From NCBI RefSeq assembly GCF_037414475.1, contig NZ_CP147913.1, forward strand, positions 6,694,001 to 6,758,000: a stretch of DNA of 64,000 nucleotides, written 5' to 3'. Position 1 is the stretch's first letter. The number at the start of each line of letters is the position of its first letter. The notes under the pieces are model-generated. The model was not told the origin of the DNA. It made no database searches and saw nothing but the letters and a program-made list of their open reading frames with translations. The DNA is from Myxococcus stipitatus (GTDB lineage: Bacteria > Myxococcota > Myxococcia > Myxococcales > Myxococcaceae). Positions 17,328 through 25,898 of the stretch are shown here, one piece after another. A program made the translations under genes and the position numbers.

Positions 17328-17931
17328 ACCGAAACCAGCAGCCGCTCCCGTCGGGCGTCCGCGGGGCTTCGACGTGGATGAGGCGTTGGACCGTGCGCTG
17401 CGCCTGTTCTGGCGTCAGGGGTACGAGGGCACCTCGTTGTCGGACCTGACGGACGCGCTCGGCATCAACCGCCCCAGCCTCTACGCGGCGTTCGGCAACA
17501 AGGAGTCGCTGTTCCGCAAGGCGTTGGACCGCTACGTGGAGCGGCAGTTGGGCCTCTTTCACGAGGCCTTCGCCAAGCCGACGGCGCGCGCCGCCGTCGA
17601 GCACCTGCTGCTCGGCCTGGCGGACGCCCAGACGTTGCCTCGGGAGCCAAAGGGCTGCATCACCGTCCAGGGCGCGCTGGTGAGCGGGGCGGACGCGGCC
17701 CCCGTCCAGGGGGAACTGGCGGCGAGGCGGGCCGCCGGAGAGACGGCCCTGCGCGAGCGGCTGGAGCAGGGGCAGCGCGACGGCGACGTGCCGGCGCACG
17801 TGGACTGCGCCGACCTGGCCCGCTACTTCACCACCGTCACCCAGGGCATGGCAGTCCAGGCCGGCAGCGGGGCCAGCCGGGAGTCGCTGCGGCGCGTGGC
17901 CCGGACCGCGATGCTCGCCTGGCCGGCGTGA
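17323..17931 (+). CDS. TetR/AcrR-family transcriptional regulator
   Basis: 202 residues. The N-terminal helix-turn-helix is clear: ALRLFWRQGYEGTSLSDL then LGINRPSLYAAFGNKESLF (residues about 25-65). The C-terminal ligand domain is helical. An upstream AGGGGA is 15 nt from the ATG, which is long, and the operator-like repeat covers the start. The divergent SDR gene and shared repeats suggest local repression with autoregulation. The ligand is unknown. Confidence 0.9.
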   Translation: MKPKPAAAPVGRPRGFDVDEALDRALRLFWRQGYEGTSLSDLTDALGINRPSLYAAFGNKESLFRKALDRYVERQLGLFHEAFAKPTARAAVEHLLLGLADAQTLPREPKGCITVQGALVSGADAAPVQGELAARRAAGETALRERLEQGQRDGDVPAHVDCADLARYFTTVTQGMAVQAGSGASRESLRRVARTAMLAWPA

Positions 17932-18025
17932 GGGTGGGGCGCGGCTTGGGCGCCCCGGGCCTCCGCTCGGTGCTTCCCGCCGGGCCGGGAACGCGGCATG
18001 TTGGCGCCGCCAACGGCAGGGACGC

Positions 18026-18436
18026 ATGAACACGGGCGAAGCGCTGTACCTCCATCCGGGCGTGAAGGTCCGGCCCTGCGAATGGGGCTACGGTGTCTTC
18101 ACGGACGAATTCATCAAGTCGGGCGACCTCATCGAGGAGTGCCGCTACCTCAAGGTGCTGCAGAAGCACACGCGGCACCCTCCGCTGGACGACTACGTCT
18201 TCCAGATTCGCTGGAGCGAGCGCGAGCAGCAGCCCGCGGGGGACTGGGTCGCCCTCGTGCTGGGCTACGGCATGCTCTACAACCACGCCAAGGAGCCCAG
18301 CGCCGCGTACTACCGCGCGTTGGACCGGGACCTCTTCACCTTCTACGCCCTGAGGGACATCCACCCTGGCGAGCAGATTTGCATCAGCTACGGCGAGGAG
18401 TGGTGGGACTCCCGGGGCCAGGGCGTGCCTCCCTGA
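18026..18436 (+). CDS. SET-domain protein (putative protein-lysine methyltransferase)
   Basis: 136 residues, essentially a bare SET domain: GYGVFTDEFIKSGDLIEECR at the start, then LGYGMLYNHAKEPSA, then ALRDIHPGEQICISYGEEWW. The NH motif and the final GEE-Y-like segment correspond to the SAM and lysine-channel residues of eukaryotic-type SET enzymes. There are no flanking pre- or post-SET cysteines. Such stand-alone SET proteins occur sporadically in bacteria and may methylate ribosomal or nucleoid proteins; no partner is suggested by the neighbours. It starts 94 nt after the TetR gene. Confidence 0.82.
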   Translation: MNTGEALYLHPGVKVRPCEWGYGVFTDEFIKSGDLIEECRYLKVLQKHTRHPPLDDYVFQIRWSEREQQPAGDWVALVLGYGMLYNHAKEPSAAYYRALDRDLFTFYALRDIHPGEQICISYGEEWWDSRGQGVPP

Positions 18437-18814
18437 AGGGCCATGCCCCCAAGGGCTCCACCCTGATGCGGGGTTCAATCAGGCTCACTCCCGGTAGAAG
18501 ACAATCCTGGGAATAACCTGGGATGTTGACGAAATTCGCCGACTCCCTGGCGGGTGGGCGAGCGTATGATGGGCCGCCGATGGTGGTTCATGGACACGTG
18601 AGCAAGGCGGCGGTGGCCGTCCGCCGGGGGATTGAATGAGGGAGCCGAAGGTGGGCTTCGACCTCCCGAGCGACGTCGCGGAGGCGAACCGGGTGTGGAT
18701 GCGCAGCTTCCGGAGAGGGTGTCTCCGGAGGTGGGCCCCGACCCGGGCGCTTGGGGCGGTGACACGGACATGAGCGGCAAGATTGGAACGGCGATGGCCG
18801 AGAGGAACAACTCG
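18437..18814. other. Intergenic region without a supported gene
   Basis: 378 bp with no convincing protein. It contains a TATGAT hexamer at 18565-18570 and, 86 nt before the PilZ start, a hairpin TCCGGAGA / TCTCCGGA (18709-18729, 5-nt loop) that could lie in the PilZ leader. The PilZ frame is open through part of the region, but its composition there is not protein-like. Confidence 0.4.
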
Positions 18815-19159
18815 ATGAGCGACAAGGCCGAGGACCGGCGCGACTCTCCCCGGATTCCCATGCGCTTGAAGTTGCGCCGGGCGGGGAGCTCGGCGGACTT
18901 CGAGGAGCGCGAAGGGGACCTGTCCCTGGGAGGCTGCGCTTGGAATGGCCCGGGGTTGGAGGCGGGGGCGCAGGTGGAGGCCCGCTTCAAGCTCCCCATC
19001 CTTCCCGATGAGGTGGAGGCCAAGGGGGAGGTGCTTCACGTGACGGAGGGACCCCAGGGGCCCACCGTGCACGTGCGCTTCGCGGACATGCCCGTGGAGG
19101 CGGAGCTGGCCATTGCCCGGCACCTGGACGACATGCGGCTTGCGGGTGAGCAGCACTGA
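18815..19159 (+). CDS. PilZ-domain protein
   Basis: 114 residues from ATG 18815, chosen for the GAGAGGA site 8 nt upstream; ATG 18794 or 18770 are alternatives. The cyclic-di-GMP signature is present: RRDSPRIPMR (RxxxR) and DLSLGG (D/NxSxxG). The rest is a compact beta-barrel. Single-domain PilZ proteins act as c-di-GMP adaptors for motility or polysaccharide control. The downstream cytidine deaminase gene begins 32 nt later, but a functional link is not implied. Confidence 0.87.
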   Translation: MSDKAEDRRDSPRIPMRLKLRRAGSSADFEEREGDLSLGGCAWNGPGLEAGAQVEARFKLPILPDEVEAKGEVLHVTEGPQGPTVHVRFADMPVEAELAIARHLDDMRLAGEQH

Positions 19160-19191
19160 GGTCCATCCCTACACCTCGAGAGGAAGGCGAC

Positions 19192-19596
19192 ATGGCGGAT
19201 GAGATTCCCTGGGAGCGGCTGTTCGACGAAGCCATCGGCGTTTCGCGGCGTGCACACGTGCCGTACTCCCGCTTTCCCGTAGGCGCGGCCGTCCTCTACG
19301 CGGATGGCTCCGTGGTGTCGGGTTGCAACGTGGAGAACGCCACCTATGGGCTGACGGTCTGTGCCGAGCGCAACGCGCTGGCCGCGGGCGTGGCGCAGGG
19401 GCGCTCCCAACCCGTGGCCATCGCCGTCGTGGCGAACACGGCCACGCCCGTGCCTCCGTGCGGGATGTGCCGGCAGGTGATGGCCGAGTTCGCCGGGCCG
19501 AACCTCCCGGTCCAAAGCCGCACCCCCAAGGGGGATGTGGCGCGCTACACGCTGGGCGAGCTGCTGCCGCACGCCTTCACCAAGGACTTTCTCTAA
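19192..19596 (+). CDS. cdd: Cytidine deaminase
   Basis: 134 residues, the tetrameric CDA length. It converts cytidine/deoxycytidine to uridine/deoxyuridine. Substrate motif YSRFPVGAAV, zinc and catalytic motif TVCAERNA (Cys and Glu) and PCGMCRQV (two Cys) are all intact. The ribosome-binding site GAGAGGAAGG precedes ATG 19192. It is followed after 17 nt by an amidohydrolase gene and completes the pyrimidine branch of the salvage neighbourhood. Confidence 0.95.
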   Translation: MADEIPWERLFDEAIGVSRRAHVPYSRFPVGAAVLYADGSVVSGCNVENATYGLTVCAERNALAAGVAQGRSQPVAIAVVANTATPVPPCGMCRQVMAEFAGPNLPVQSRTPKGDVARYTLGELLPHAFTKDFL

Positions 19597-19613
19597 AGCG
19601 AGCTTGAGTACCT

Positions 19614-20954
19614 GTGGATCTGCTTCTAACCGGCGGTACGGTGGTGACGATGAACCGCGAGCGCGAGGTGCTCGTGGACGCGGATGTGCTCATCCAGGAT
19701 GGGCGCATCGCGAAGGTGGGCCGGGGACTGAAGCCCCGGGGCACGCGGCGGGTGGTGGACGTGACGGGCAAGATGGTGCTGCCCGGCCTCATCCATGGCC
19801 ACCTGCACGCCTGTCAGACGTTGTTCCGGGGCCGCGCGGACAGTCGGGAGCTGCTCGACTGGCTGCGTGAGTGCATCTGGCCCTACGAGGCGTCACACGA
19901 CGCGGCCTCGATGCGGGCCTCGGCCGACCTGACCTTCGCGGAGTTGATTCGCTCGGGCGCCACGGCGGCGCTCGACATGGGCAGCGTGCACCACTACGAC
20001 GCGGTCTTCGAGTCCGCGCGGGACTCTGGCTTCCGGCTGGTGGGCGGCAAGGCGATGATGGACACGGGCGCGGGGGTTCCCGAGGGCCTGCGTGAGTCCA
20101 CCGCCGAGTCGCTGGCCCACAGCCTGGCGCTGCTGGAGCGCTGGCACAACACGCACGAGGGGCGGCTGCGCTACGCCTTCGCCCCCCGCTTCGTGCTGAC
20201 GTGTACGCCGGAGCTGCTGCGCGAGGTGGCGAAGCTCTCGCGCGAGCACGGGGTGCGCATCCACACGCACGCGAGCGAGAACGCGAAGGAGACGGAGGCG
20301 GTGCGCCAGTACACCGGCGGCCAGGACAACGTCGACTTCTTCCACACCGTGGGGCTGATGGGGCAGCACGTGACGCTGGCCCACTGCGTGTGGCTGTCCG
20401 CCGAGGAGCAGGCGCTCCTGCGCGAGACGCGCACCGTGGTGTGTCACTGCCCGGGCTCCAACCTCAAGCTCGCGTCCGGCATCGCCAAGGTGCCGGAGCT
20501 GCTGGAGGCCGGAGTGCCGGTGGCGCTGGGGGCGGATGGGGCGCCCTGCAACAACACGCTCGACATCTTCAACGAGATGCGGCTCGCGGCGGTGTTGCAC
20601 AACCCGCGCGTGGGGCCCTGCGCGATGACGCCCATGCGGGTGCTGGAGATGGCCACGCTGCACGGCGCCCGCGCGCTGGGGCTGGAGGACGAGGTGGGCT
20701 CGCTCGAGGTGGGCAAGCGCGCCGACGTCACCGTGGTGGACGTGAGCGGCCTGCACGCGGGTCCCACGGCGGAGGACGTCCTCTCGCCGCTGGTGCACTC
20801 GGCGCGCGCCAGTGACGTCACCCACGTCATCATCGACGGGCAGACGGTGCTGAGGGACGGCGTGCTCACCACCCTGGACGCGGCGGCGGTGATGGCCAAC
20901 GCGAAGTCCAACGTGGAGCGCATCCTGAGCCGCCGGCAGCGCGCCCGCGGCTGA
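19614..20954 (+). CDS. Nucleoside-deaminase-like amidohydrolase (ATZ/TRZ family)
   Basis: 446 residues from GTG 19614. Amidohydrolase fold: first metal motif HGHLHACQ near residue 61, then THASENAKE, AHCVWL and LGADGAPCNN, matching the mononuclear deaminases that act on adenosine derivatives, guanine or triazines. The pairing with cytidine deaminase suggests a purine nucleoside or 5'-deoxyadenosine/MTA-type deaminase, but the exact substrate is inference. Position 17 nt after cdd indicates co-transcription. Confidence 0.82.
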   Translation: MDLLLTGGTVVTMNREREVLVDADVLIQDGRIAKVGRGLKPRGTRRVVDVTGKMVLPGLIHGHLHACQTLFRGRADSRELLDWLRECIWPYEASHDAASMRASADLTFAELIRSGATAALDMGSVHHYDAVFESARDSGFRLVGGKAMMDTGAGVPEGLRESTAESLAHSLALLERWHNTHEGRLRYAFAPRFVLTCTPELLREVAKLSREHGVRIHTHASENAKETEAVRQYTGGQDNVDFFHTVGLMGQHVTLAHCVWLSAEEQALLRETRTVVCHCPGSNLKLASGIAKVPELLEAGVPVALGADGAPCNNTLDIFNEMRLAAVLHNPRVGPCAMTPMRVLEMATLHGARALGLEDEVGSLEVGKRADVTVVDVSGLHAGPTAEDVLSPLVHSARASDVTHVIIDGQTVLRDGVLTTLDAAAVMANAKSNVERILSRRQRARG

Positions 20955-20967
20955 AGTAGTGTCCCAA

Positions 20968-20994
20968 GGCTGCCCGCGCCTTAGGCGGGCAGCC
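20968..20994. terminator. Bidirectional terminator hairpin
   Basis: A perfect 10-bp stem (GGCTGCCCGC / GCGGGCAGCC) with a 7-nt loop. The stop codon of the convergent histidine kinase lies in the loop. Confidence 0.75.
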
Positions 20995-22348
20995 GCACCA
21001 CGAAGGACGTGGACCAGCCCGGTGCGTCCTCCACGGTGAGCTGGCCTCCGTGGGCCTCGGCCGCCAGCCGGGAGAAGTACAGCCCCAGGCCGTAGCCTCG
21101 GCGGGTGTCTATCTCCCGGTCCCCCTGCACATACTTGTCGAAGATGCGCGGACGCAGCTCGCGGGGCACGGGCGGGCCGTTGTTGCGCACCGCCAGCCAC
21201 GCGCCCTGCGAGTCCGTGCCGCCTTCCAGCCGCACCCGTCCTCCGGTGGGCGCGTAGCGCAGCGCATTGGTGGCCAGGTTCTCCACCACGCGGGTGAGCA
21301 GGTCCGCGTCCACGTGGAGCGTGAGCGTGTCCGGAGTCACCACGTCCAGCGTGAGCTTCCGGGCGCGTGCCACGCCTTCCAGCGAGCGCCTCACGTCCTC
21401 CAGCATCCGGACGACGTCCATCGAGGCCCGACGGGGGGCCAGCCGGCCCTGCTCGAGCCGGGGCACGTCCATCAGGTCGGCGATCATCCGGTCCAGGCGC
21501 GCGGTGACCGTCAGGCCCGAGCGCGCGGATTCATGGAGCGGCCCAGGCGGGAGCTCCTGCTCCATCCACCCCAGCGTCATGGTCAACGCCGACAACGGGG
21601 ATCGCAGGTCATGGATGAGGAACTGGGTGAGCAGCTCCTTGTCTCGCTGAAGCGCCCGCAGCTCCTCGTTCTTCGCGTGCTCCTCGTCGAGCATGCGGGA
21701 GATGGTGTGCCGTGCCTCCTCGACGTCCTGGGAGCGCCGCGCCTCCAGGGCCCGGTCCACCTCCGCGCGGGTGAGGGCGCCCGCGAGCATGCGCAGCCGC
21801 GCGGTGCTGTACTGCTTCACCGCGGCCACCAGCATCAGCGTCACGACGGCGATGACCACCGCGCCCCAGCCCACGCCCGCCTCGCGCATCAGCGCGCCCT
21901 GCGCCACCGACGCGAGCGCCGCGGTGCCGTAGACGACGGCGGGCCGCAGGGTGAGCCCGCTCAGGTTCACCACCAGGGCGAAGAGCCCCAGGCTGAAGCC
22001 CGCGACGCCCGCGGGGAACGGAGAGATGGGGAGCGCCAGGTGTTGCAGTCCGTAGACGAGCGCCACGTCCACCGGCGACTGCACCACCCCCAGCCACCGG
22101 GCCTCCGAGCGGTTTCGCACGGCGAAGAGCACTCCTGCGACGCCCACGTACGGCGCCAGCAGCGGCGGGTAGGGGGCCCAGTCCTCGCCGCCAGAGAGCC
22201 ACAGCGCGGTGGTGATGAGCAGGAAGAGCGTGGCGCCCACCAGCCGCACGGCCGCGCCCGTGCCCAGCACGCTTCGCCGCTGGGCGTCCACCGCCCGTGC
22301 CAGCGACTCATCGAAAGAGGAGTGAGGCCAACCCAGGACGCTGTCCAC
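20981..22348 (-). CDS. Membrane sensor histidine kinase
   Basis: 455 residues. The N-terminal half has about six hydrophobic helices (residues 35-190) without an obvious periplasmic sensor domain, then a coiled linker. HisKA carries [13 protein letters not shown] (His about residue 245); the ATPase part has N-box [12 protein letters not shown], a G1 equivalent AVRNNGPPV and G2 [12 protein letters not shown]. The full catalytic set appears functional. No response regulator is adjacent, so it is an orphan kinase. It is divergent from pspA, which hints at an envelope-stress input, but that is only positional. Confidence 0.88.
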   Translation of the reverse strand: MDSVLGWPHSSFDESLARAVDAQRRSVLGTGAAVRLVGATLFLLITTALWLSGGEDWAPYPPLLAPYVGVAGVLFAVRNRSEARWLGVVQSPVDVALVYGLQHLALPISPFPAGVAGFSLGLFALVVNLSGLTLRPAVVYGTAALASVAQGALMREAGVGWGAVVIAVVTLMLVAAVKQYSTARLRMLAGALTRAEVDRALEARRSQDVEEARHTISRMLDEEHAKNEELRALQRDKELLTQFLIHDLRSPLSALTMTLGWMEQELPPGPLHESARSGLTVTARLDRMIADLMDVPRLEQGRLAPRRASMDVVRMLEDVRRSLEGVARARKLTLDVVTPDTLTLHVDADLLTRVVENLATNALRYAPTGGRVRLEGGTDSQGAWLAVRNNGPPVPRELRPRIFDKYVQGDREIDTRRGYGLGLYFSRLAAEAHGGQLTVEDAPGWSTSFVVRLPA

Positions 22349-22517
22349 GCCCGTGCGATTTCCCGCACTTCACGCCCTCCAGGCAAGTCCTTGCTGGGCG
22401 ACGTGCCCACCGGGGGACGGCCTGGGTGGCCTCCCCAGGGGTGGCGGACGGGGGTGCCCGGTGTCACTTGTGGGTGGCGGGCAATCGCCTTAGGTGAGTT
22501 CGCGTAGCACTGATCAG

Positions 22518-22547
22518 CGGGGCGGATGTGGCTGCTTGACCGCCCCG
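22518..22547. promoter_or_regulatory. Inverted repeat in the kinase/pspA divergent region
   Basis: Perfect 8-bp arms CGGGGCGG (22518-22525) and CCGCCCCG (22540-22547). The right arm overlaps a TTGACC hexamer (22536-22541) about 60 nt before the pspA start, as expected for an operator over a -35 element. The remainder of 22349-22599 has no gene. Confidence 0.4.
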
Positions 22548-22599
22548 GAGTTCGTGTAAGGTGGCTGGGAGTTGGTCTGGACGGAGGTAGACCGCCGAC

Positions 22600-23337
22600 A
22601 TGTGGGACAGACTCAAAAGGGCATTGCGTAGCTTCGCGGGCTTCTTCGTCTCCTCCATCGAGGATCCGGAGCTCATCCTCGAGCAGAACATCCGCGACCT
22701 GAACGACCAGGTCCCGAAGATGAACGAGTCCATCGCCATGGTCCGGGCGAACGTGACGCTGCTCGAGAAGGAGAACGCCAAGTACAAGGACGACGTCCGC
22801 GGCATGACGGCCAAGGTGAAGGCCGCCATCCAGGCCGGGCGCGATGACCTGGCGGCGCAGTACGCGACGAAGCTCCAGGTGGAGAAGGAAGCGCTCGAGC
22901 GCAACGAGGCGCAGCTGGCCACCGCGCGCCAGGCCTACGAGAAGGCCCTGAACGTCAAGAAGGCGTTCATGCGCGAGAAGGACCGCAAGACGGCGGAGGC
23001 CATGACGGCCATTCGCGACGCGCGGCGCGCCAAGTGGCAGGCCAAGGTGGCCGACACGATGGAGTCCTTCACCGTCGCCGGCATCGACTCGACGCACGAC
23101 GAGATGCTGCGCAAGGTGGAGGAGCGCACCGCCGTGAACGAGGCGCGCATGCAGATGGCGCTCGAGTCAGTCGACCACCAGGCCTCGCAGATTGAAGAAG
23201 AGGCCGAGAAGATCCAGGCCAACGAGCTGGTGAAGCAGTTCAAGATGGAGATGGGGATGATGGACAGCCCCGCCCCGGTGTCGGATGTCAGCGGACAGAC
23301 GGGGAAGACCATCGGCAAGAAGGTCGGGGTCGAGTAA
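22600..23337 (+). CDS. pspA: PspA/IM30 (ESCRT-III-like) membrane-stress protein
   Basis: 245 residues, almost entirely alpha-helical and charged. The amphipathic N-terminal helix ([17 protein letters not shown]) and the family motif [16 protein letters not shown] are clear. Long coiled-coil helices follow, with [12 protein letters not shown]-type heptads, and the protein ends in a short Ser/Gly-rich tail. PspA-type proteins polymerise on the inner membrane and preserve it under stress. It is followed by a substrate-binding protein and a coiled-coil membrane protein in close succession. Confidence 0.9.
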   Translation: MWDRLKRALRSFAGFFVSSIEDPELILEQNIRDLNDQVPKMNESIAMVRANVTLLEKENAKYKDDVRGMTAKVKAAIQAGRDDLAAQYATKLQVEKEALERNEAQLATARQAYEKALNVKKAFMREKDRKTAEAMTAIRDARRAKWQAKVADTMESFTVAGIDSTHDEMLRKVEERTAVNEARMQMALESVDHQASQIEEEAEKIQANELVKQFKMEMGMMDSPAPVSDVSGQTGKTIGKKVGVE

Positions 23338-23376
23338 CCCCGGCATGGCGAAGGGAAGAGACCTGGGAACGGACGG

Positions 23377-24564
23377 ATGAAGCTCCACCGCGGGCCAGGT
23401 CTCTTTCTTTTCCTGCTCCTCTGCGTGTTGGGCGCGGCGTGGGTGTTCGCGTCCCGCAGCGGATATCTGGACACCCTCCAGGCGCGCTTCTTTCCCTCCG
23501 TGCGCGAGGCGGTGCGGCTGTCCCCCGGAGACTTCCCGGCGGGGGTGTCGGCCCCCGTGGCGGACGTGGCGTCGGTGCCGCTCCGGCCCGTGCTCGTGGG
23601 CTTCACGCCGCGCGGCTCGGCGGCGGGGCTGCTCGTGGCGGCCGGGGGGGCCACGACGCTGGACAACCCGGCTCCGCCTCCTGGCGCCGCGCAGGGCCTG
23701 TTGAAGACGGCCTACGCGTTGGATGCGCGCGCGGTGCTCTTCGCTCGTGAGGAGGAGCTGCGGCAGGCGCTGTCCATCGGCGCGGAGAACGGCGGCGTGG
23801 ACATGGCGATGCTGTCGGTGGACCGGCTGGCGTCGTGGGCGCCGGGCTTGCGCGACGCCGCGCCTCGCACGGTGATGCTGGCCGGACGCAGCCGAGGGCA
23901 GGAGGCGCTCGCGGCGGTGGGGGTGACGGACCTGGCGGGCCTGAGGGGCAAGCGCGTGGGCATCTACCCCTTCAGCTCCACGCACTACTTCGCCCTGTGG
24001 GTGCTGGCGCGGGCGGGCCTGCGGACGACGGATGTGCGGTGGGTGGAGCTGCCCTCCACGTTGGACGCGGGCCGGGCGCTGCGCGAGGGCCGGGCGGACG
24101 CGGTGGTGGGGCTGTGGGGCGACGTGGAGCTGGCGGCGAGGGACCGGGGCGGGGCGGTGCTCGCGACGACAGCAGACGCGCCGCACCTGGTGGCGACGGT
24201 GCTGGTGGCGCGCGGTGACTTCGCGGCGCGCTACCCGGACGCGGTGAGGCGGGTGCTGCGCGGGATGCTGGATGCGGGGCAGAGCGTGCTGAAGGACCCG
24301 TCGACGGGGGCGCGGATGCTCGGCGAGGTGGCGCCGTACCTGGGCGACCCGACGGAGGCCATCCGGAGCGCGCCGCCCGCCACGCTGGCGGACAATCGGG
24401 CGTTCTTCGGTCTTTCCGGCGAGGCGCCAGTCACCTATGACGAGCTCTACCAGAGCGCCGCCGCGCTTTTTCAGAAGCTCAAGCAGGGCCCGCAGGTGCC
24501 CCTCGCGGAGGATACGAGGGACCTGGGCGCGTTGAAGTATGTGTCGGAGGCGCGAGGTCCCTGA
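23377..24564 (+). CDS. Periplasmic NMT1/SsuA-like substrate-binding protein, membrane anchored
   Basis: 395 residues. An N-terminal signal anchor ([17 protein letters not shown]) is followed by a type-2 periplasmic-binding fold of the nitrate/taurine/thiamine-precursor class: [41 protein letters not shown] and [11 protein letters not shown]. It lies 39 nt after pspA and 35 nt before a coiled-coil protein gene. No ABC permease or ATPase is nearby, so it may be a sensor or a receptor served by a remote transporter. Confidence 0.78.
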   Translation: MKLHRGPGLFLFLLLCVLGAAWVFASRSGYLDTLQARFFPSVREAVRLSPGDFPAGVSAPVADVASVPLRPVLVGFTPRGSAAGLLVAAGGATTLDNPAPPPGAAQGLLKTAYALDARAVLFAREEELRQALSIGAENGGVDMAMLSVDRLASWAPGLRDAAPRTVMLAGRSRGQEALAAVGVTDLAGLRGKRVGIYPFSSTHYFALWVLARAGLRTTDVRWVELPSTLDAGRALREGRADAVVGLWGDVELAARDRGGAVLATTADAPHLVATVLVARGDFAARYPDAVRRVLRGMLDAGQSVLKDPSTGARMLGEVAPYLGDPTEAIRSAPPATLADNRAFFGLSGEAPVTYDELYQSAAALFQKLKQGPQVPLAEDTRDLGALKYVSEARGP

Positions 24565-24599
24565 CGCAGTCGACTGGCGCTGGGAAGGGAAGGTCGGAC

Positions 24600-25406
24600 G
24601 TGGCGAAGAAGTCGCCGAACTACATCAAGGCCGCATTCCTGATGCCCGCCAACCTGATGGGGCTGGGCACGGCGGCTGCCTCGGCGGTGTTGACGGGTGA
24701 GCCGCTGCCCGCCCTGGTCGCGCTGGGGTTGGAGGGGCTGTACCTGGGCGTCTTCTCGTCCATGCCGCGCTTCCAGCGCGCGGTGCGCTCGCGGGAGCCG
24801 ACGGACCCGGAGGTGGCGCGCAAGGCGGTGGACTCGCTCCTGTCCGACCTGGCTCCCTCGCAGCGGGAGCACTACCAGCAGCTCGTGGGGCTCAAGGAGA
24901 AGATTCTCGCCAACTACCGGAAGCTCCCGGGCGGCAAGGTGCTGGAGACGGAGAGCGAGACGCGGCTGGATGCGATGCTGACGTCGTTCCTGCGGCTCAT
25001 CTCCACGCTGAACCAGTATCGCGCGTACCTCAACAGCCCGGACCGGGGGAACCTGGAGAAGGACGTGCGCGAGCTCCAGGAGGACCTGGAGCGTGAGACG
25101 AATCCCCGGCTGAAGGACGTGAAGCAGAACCGGGTGGACATCCTGCGCAAGCGTCTGGCGCGCTTCGAGCAAGCCAGCGAGAGCCGCGAGCTGGTGAGCC
25201 ATCAGCTCGCCAGCATCGAGGACATGATGCGGCTGACGCACGAGCAGTCGATCGCCATCCGGGACCCGGAGGTCGTCAACCGCCAGCTCACCATGCTGAG
25301 CGCGGAGGCCGAAGCCACGGAGGAGTCCGTGCGGCAGATGGAGCAGTTCCTGGAGTTCACCGAGGAGACACGCGGCCCTCTACCGCATGGCTCCCGGGTG
25401 CGCTGA
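24600..25406 (+). CDS. Coiled-coil membrane-associated protein of the pspA operon
   Basis: 268 residues from GTG 24600. An N-terminal hydrophobic hairpin ([19 protein letters not shown] and [15 protein letters not shown]) is followed by about 190 residues of charged heptads predicted as long helices. I do not recognise a named family. Size, topology and position suggest a partner that anchors or regulates PspA at the membrane; this is inference from context. Confidence 0.6.
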   Translation: MAKKSPNYIKAAFLMPANLMGLGTAAASAVLTGEPLPALVALGLEGLYLGVFSSMPRFQRAVRSREPTDPEVARKAVDSLLSDLAPSQREHYQQLVGLKEKILANYRKLPGGKVLETESETRLDAMLTSFLRLISTLNQYRAYLNSPDRGNLEKDVRELQEDLERETNPRLKDVKQNRVDILRKRLARFEQASESRELVSHQLASIEDMMRLTHEQSIAIRDPEVVNRQLTMLSAEAEATEESVRQMEQFLEFTEETRGPLPHGSRVR

Positions 25407-25414
25407 GCGGGAGC
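25390..25414. terminator. Hairpin between convergent genes
   Basis: GCTCCCG / CGGGAGC arms with an 11-nt loop that contains the stop codon of the coiled-coil gene. It abuts the end of the convergent small membrane-protein gene. Confidence 0.45.
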
Positions 25415-25686
25415 TAGGGCTGGGGCGGAGTTTGCCCTGGCCCGTCGTCCTGGGTGGGCCTGTGGGGTGAGCGGAACGCGGCGAGACCCCGGGGACCTTT
25501 CTTCGAGAACAGCGTTCCGATGAAGAAGAGCCCGGCGGCGAGCAAGGGGCCGACGATGGCGCCCACCAGGGTTCCCACCATCAGCCCGATGATGCCGGCG
25601 ACGGGGTGGATGCGCCAGGCGAGCACGCCGATGACGAGGGCGCCCGCGAGGGTGCAGAGCAGCGAATAGACCTCGAAGTGGCGCAT
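25414..25686 (-). CDS. Small two-helix membrane protein
   Basis: 90 residues from ATG 25686. Two or three hydrophobic helices (VYSLLCTLAGALVIGVLAW; Gly-rich VGTLVGAIVGPLLAAGLFF) precede a polar, Pro/Gln-rich tail. No family is recognised. It may be a small envelope protein; it is the only minus-strand gene between two plus-strand operons. Confidence 0.55.
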   Translation of the reverse strand: MRHFEVYSLLCTLAGALVIGVLAWRIHPVAGIIGLMVGTLVGAIVGPLLAAGLFFIGTLFSKKGPRGLAAFRSPHRPTQDDGPGQTPPQP

Positions 25687-25898
25687 GATGGACGGGCTCC
25701 GTGAGGAGTGGAGTGTACCGGCTGTTCGAGCGTCTTTCGGCGTCGGGCCCTCGGAAGGAGCACAACGTGGGCTTTGAAGCGGAGGCCAGGACGTCGGACG
25801 TTGGCTGTCAGTCACCGGGCCTTCCTGCCCGGGTGGCGGACGCCCGTCCCTCCCAGGAATCCATTGACTCTCCGGCCCAGCCGTCCTGTCCTGGCGCC

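Noticed and set aside
18526-18570. TTGACG and TATGAT as a promoter for the PilZ/cdd genes
   Set aside because: The hexamers are 33 bp apart, far beyond a workable spacing; only the -10-like element could be real.
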